64,000 nucleotides of DNA. Origin: Rubritalea squalenifaciens DSM 18772. GTDB lineage: Bacteria > Verrucomicrobiota > Verrucomicrobiia > Verrucomicrobiales > Akkermansiaceae. A program made the position numbers and the translations under genes. The stretch is from positions 600,656 to 664,655 of the forward strand of contig NZ_FQYR01000005.1 in NCBI RefSeq assembly GCF_900141815.1, in the 5' to 3' direction. This document shows, piece by piece, positions 62,804 to 64,000 of this stretch. Under the pieces are notes generated by a model. It did not search any database. It saw only the letters and a program-made list of their open reading frames with translations, and had not been told where the DNA came from. How positions within the stretch are numbered: position 1 is the stretch's first letter; each line of letters starts with the position of its first letter.

Positions 62804-63487
62804 ATGGAAACACTAGAACAGCGTTTAGGTTACAAATTTCGAAATTCACTTTTGCTTGCCGAAGCGCTGACTCATCCCAGCTTGGCATACGAGACACAGC
62901 GTCCGCACTTTGATAACCAGAGATTGGAGTTTTTGGGAGATGCGGTACTTCAGTTGGCGCTTACGGATCATCTCTACACGCTCTTCCCGGGTTTTGCGGA
63001 AGGGGATCTTACTAAAATGCGAGCGCGTTTGGTTTCCAAGCAGGCCTTGACCCGCTTTGCGAAGCAGATCCACCTCGGTGAGTATGTTCTTTTAGGCAAG
63101 GGGGAGGAATCCAGTGGTGGAAGAAAGAGGGCCTCTACATTGGCGGATGCTTTCGAGGCGATCTTGGGGGCTGTTTATCTTGATGGTGGATTTGATACTG
63201 CGCGTGATCTTGTGCTCAAGGTGGCGGAGCAGGAGATAAAGAAGATTGCCATGGAGCCGGAAGAGAAGAATCCAAAAGGGAAGCTTCAGGAGATTCTGCA
63301 GGCTATCCAGCCTGAGAGCCCAGTGTATCGCGTGACTAGTGAGTCTGGACCAGACCATGATAAGCAATTTGAGGTAGAGGTTACCTGGCAGTCTAAAGTG
63401 TTGGCCTGTGGAAAAGGGCGTAATAAGAAGGAGGCCGAAGCTTCTGCTGCTTCCAAAGCGATGGAGGAGAGAGTCTGGGAATCCTAA
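62804..63487 (+). CDS. rnc: Ribonuclease III
   Basis: About 227 residues. It cleaves double-stranded RNA in rRNA and mRNA processing. The catalytic domain carries the signature NQRLEFLGDAVLQLALTDHL, and acidic active-site residues recur in TLADAFEAILGAVYLDGG; the C-terminal dsRBD (about 155-227) has NPKGKLQEILQ and GRNKKEAEASAASKAMEE. A TTG five codons upstream is in frame, but the ATG at 62804 (METLEQRLGYKF) gives the standard N-terminus. It precedes the rRNA operon, whose precursor it would process. Confidence 0.95.
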   Translation: METLEQRLGYKFRNSLLLAEALTHPSLAYETQRPHFDNQRLEFLGDAVLQLALTDHLYTLFPGFAEGDLTKMRARLVSKQALTRFAKQIHLGEYVLLGKGEESSGGRKRASTLADAFEAILGAVYLDGGFDTARDLVLKVAEQEIKKIAMEPEEKNPKGKLQEILQAIQPESPVYRVTSESGPDHDKQFEVEVTWQSKVLACGKGRNKKEAEASAASKAMEERVWES

Positions 63488-63515
63488 AAGGGGGTTAATA
63501 GAGCTGTTTTGTGAA

Positions 63516-63547
63516 GCGCGGGTCATTTGATCCGCGTTTTTTTGTGC
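63516..63547 (+). terminator. Intrinsic terminator of rnc
   Basis: Stem based on CGCGG-GTC / GAT-CCGCG with a short AT loop and seven T. Confidence 0.75.
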
Positions 63548-63748
63548 CCTTTTCAAATCAATATAGGGTGGATGATGGAATTTCTGAGCCTTGTGAAGTG
63601 GTGAAATGGGGTGAATTAGTTAAGCTATGTTAGGTAATCTAGATCGGGTTGAAAAAAAGGTCTAACAATGTGATGAGTTTGCGTGGCTGGATTTCAGTGA
63701 GTTGTGAAAATGGGGTGAGAAAACTTTGAAAAAAGGTGCTGAAAGATG

Positions 63749-63785
63749 TTGACCCGGACCGGGAAATATGTAGATTGCGCCCCGC
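63749..63785 (+). promoter_or_regulatory. rRNA operon promoter
   Basis: TTGACC (63749-63754), 16 bp, TAGATT (63771-63776), then GCGCCCCGC. The A-rich tract before it (about 63720-63735) may serve as an UP element. Near-duplicate motifs at about 63598 and 63702 (GTGAAATGGGGTGA-like) lie further upstream. Confidence 0.75.
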
Positions 63786-64000
63786 CCCGCCAGCCGGGGG
63801 GCACGGAAGAGACCGGAAAACGGAATGCCTGATACGCTCAGCAGCCGGGGTTCGAATCTCACCGGAACGGATCTTTAACAAGCACGGTCTGGCCAGTATG
63901 CGGCCTCTCGAAAGAGGGTCGGAAGGACTGGATCAGATGGAAGAGGAAAGACTGAATTGTGTGCTGCGGACGGATGAGAATCCGGCGCAGACGGCAGATG
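63786..64000 (+). other. Leader of an rRNA transcript, 16S gene beyond the window
   Basis: Transcribed leader after the stable-RNA promoter, with a boxA-like antitermination element GATCTTTAACA (63870-63880) and several GC-rich hairpin segments (for example CCTCTCGAAAGAGG). The mature 16S 5' end (AGAGTTTGAT-like) is not reached before base 64000. Inference rests on the promoter and boxA. Confidence 0.6.

Noticed and set aside
63848..63868. tRNA-like T-arm string GGTTCGAATC in the rRNA leader
   Set aside because: Flanking bases cannot form a 5-bp T stem, and no acceptor, D or anticodon arms are present.
63639..63881. Minus-strand frames of 66-80 codons at the right edge
   Set aside because: They overlap the rRNA promoter and leader and show no protein features.
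1..64000. CRISPR arrays, insertion sequences and integrases
   Set aside because: No spaced direct repeats of CRISPR type and no transposase or integrase frames were seen on either strand.

Overview
The window looks like a chromosomal segment of a marine Verrucomicrobium (order Verrucomicrobiales, Rubritalea-like). Three things point there: PVC-type membrane-bound dehydrogenases fused to c-type cytochrome domains, LamG proteins ending in a Pro-Glu-Pro/LAGLG/Arg-rich PEP-CTERM tail, and a Verru_Chthon cassette protein A. Sulfatase and carbohydrate esterases fit growth on (sulfated) polysaccharides. This is inferred from gene families; no 16S sequence lies inside the window, although its leader begins at the right edge.

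Layout. 1-12.3 kb is mostly housekeeping: 3' part of glnS, a secreted two-domain esterase, purU, a D-2-hydroxyacid dehydrogenase, an unknown gene, a tight cluster of DnaA-box-like repeats (about 6.65-6.74 kb), a small lipoprotein plus leuS, a GYF-domain membrane protein and argH. 12.4-22.1 kb is secreted degradative machinery: two tandem paralogous SGNH/propeller/HEAT/cytochrome c proteins (one with an added ThuA domain) and a sulfatase-SGNH fusion. 22.2-30.8 kb is a six-gene catabolic operon (LsrF-like aldolase, DhaK-DhaL kinase, aldolase-SDR fusion, two TIM-barrel isomerases, an alpha/beta hydrolase) behind an AraC-PAS regulator; its substrate is unknown.

30.9-37.7 kb holds a 39-codon lipoprotein next to a 20-bp palindrome, a Fur-family regulator, a lipoprotein, a STAS/RsbU-type phosphatase pair, a TetR/ABC1-kinase pair and cinA. 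37.7-51.8 kb is the most unusual part: phosphonate genes (alcohol dehydrogenase, phosphonoacetaldehyde dehydrogenase, phosphonoacetate hydrolase, DUF5690 transporter, XRE-cupin regulator), a PhoD-type phosphatase with two LamG domains and four further LamG proteins. A 16-bp palindrome, GTTTC-N6-GAAAC, sits in front of the LamG genes, the phosphonate genes and a probable terminator-ended small RNA. I read this as one regulon, perhaps for releasing and using phosphorylated or phosphonylated polysaccharide.

51.8-56.2 kb carries an orphan Verru_Chthon protein A and a companion secreted protein. 56.5-64 kb returns to housekeeping: metH, mgtE, a membrane protein, tRNA-His, rnc and the promoter and leader of an rRNA operon. 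The tRNA-His and rRNA promoters share a near-identical -10 and GC-rich discriminator.
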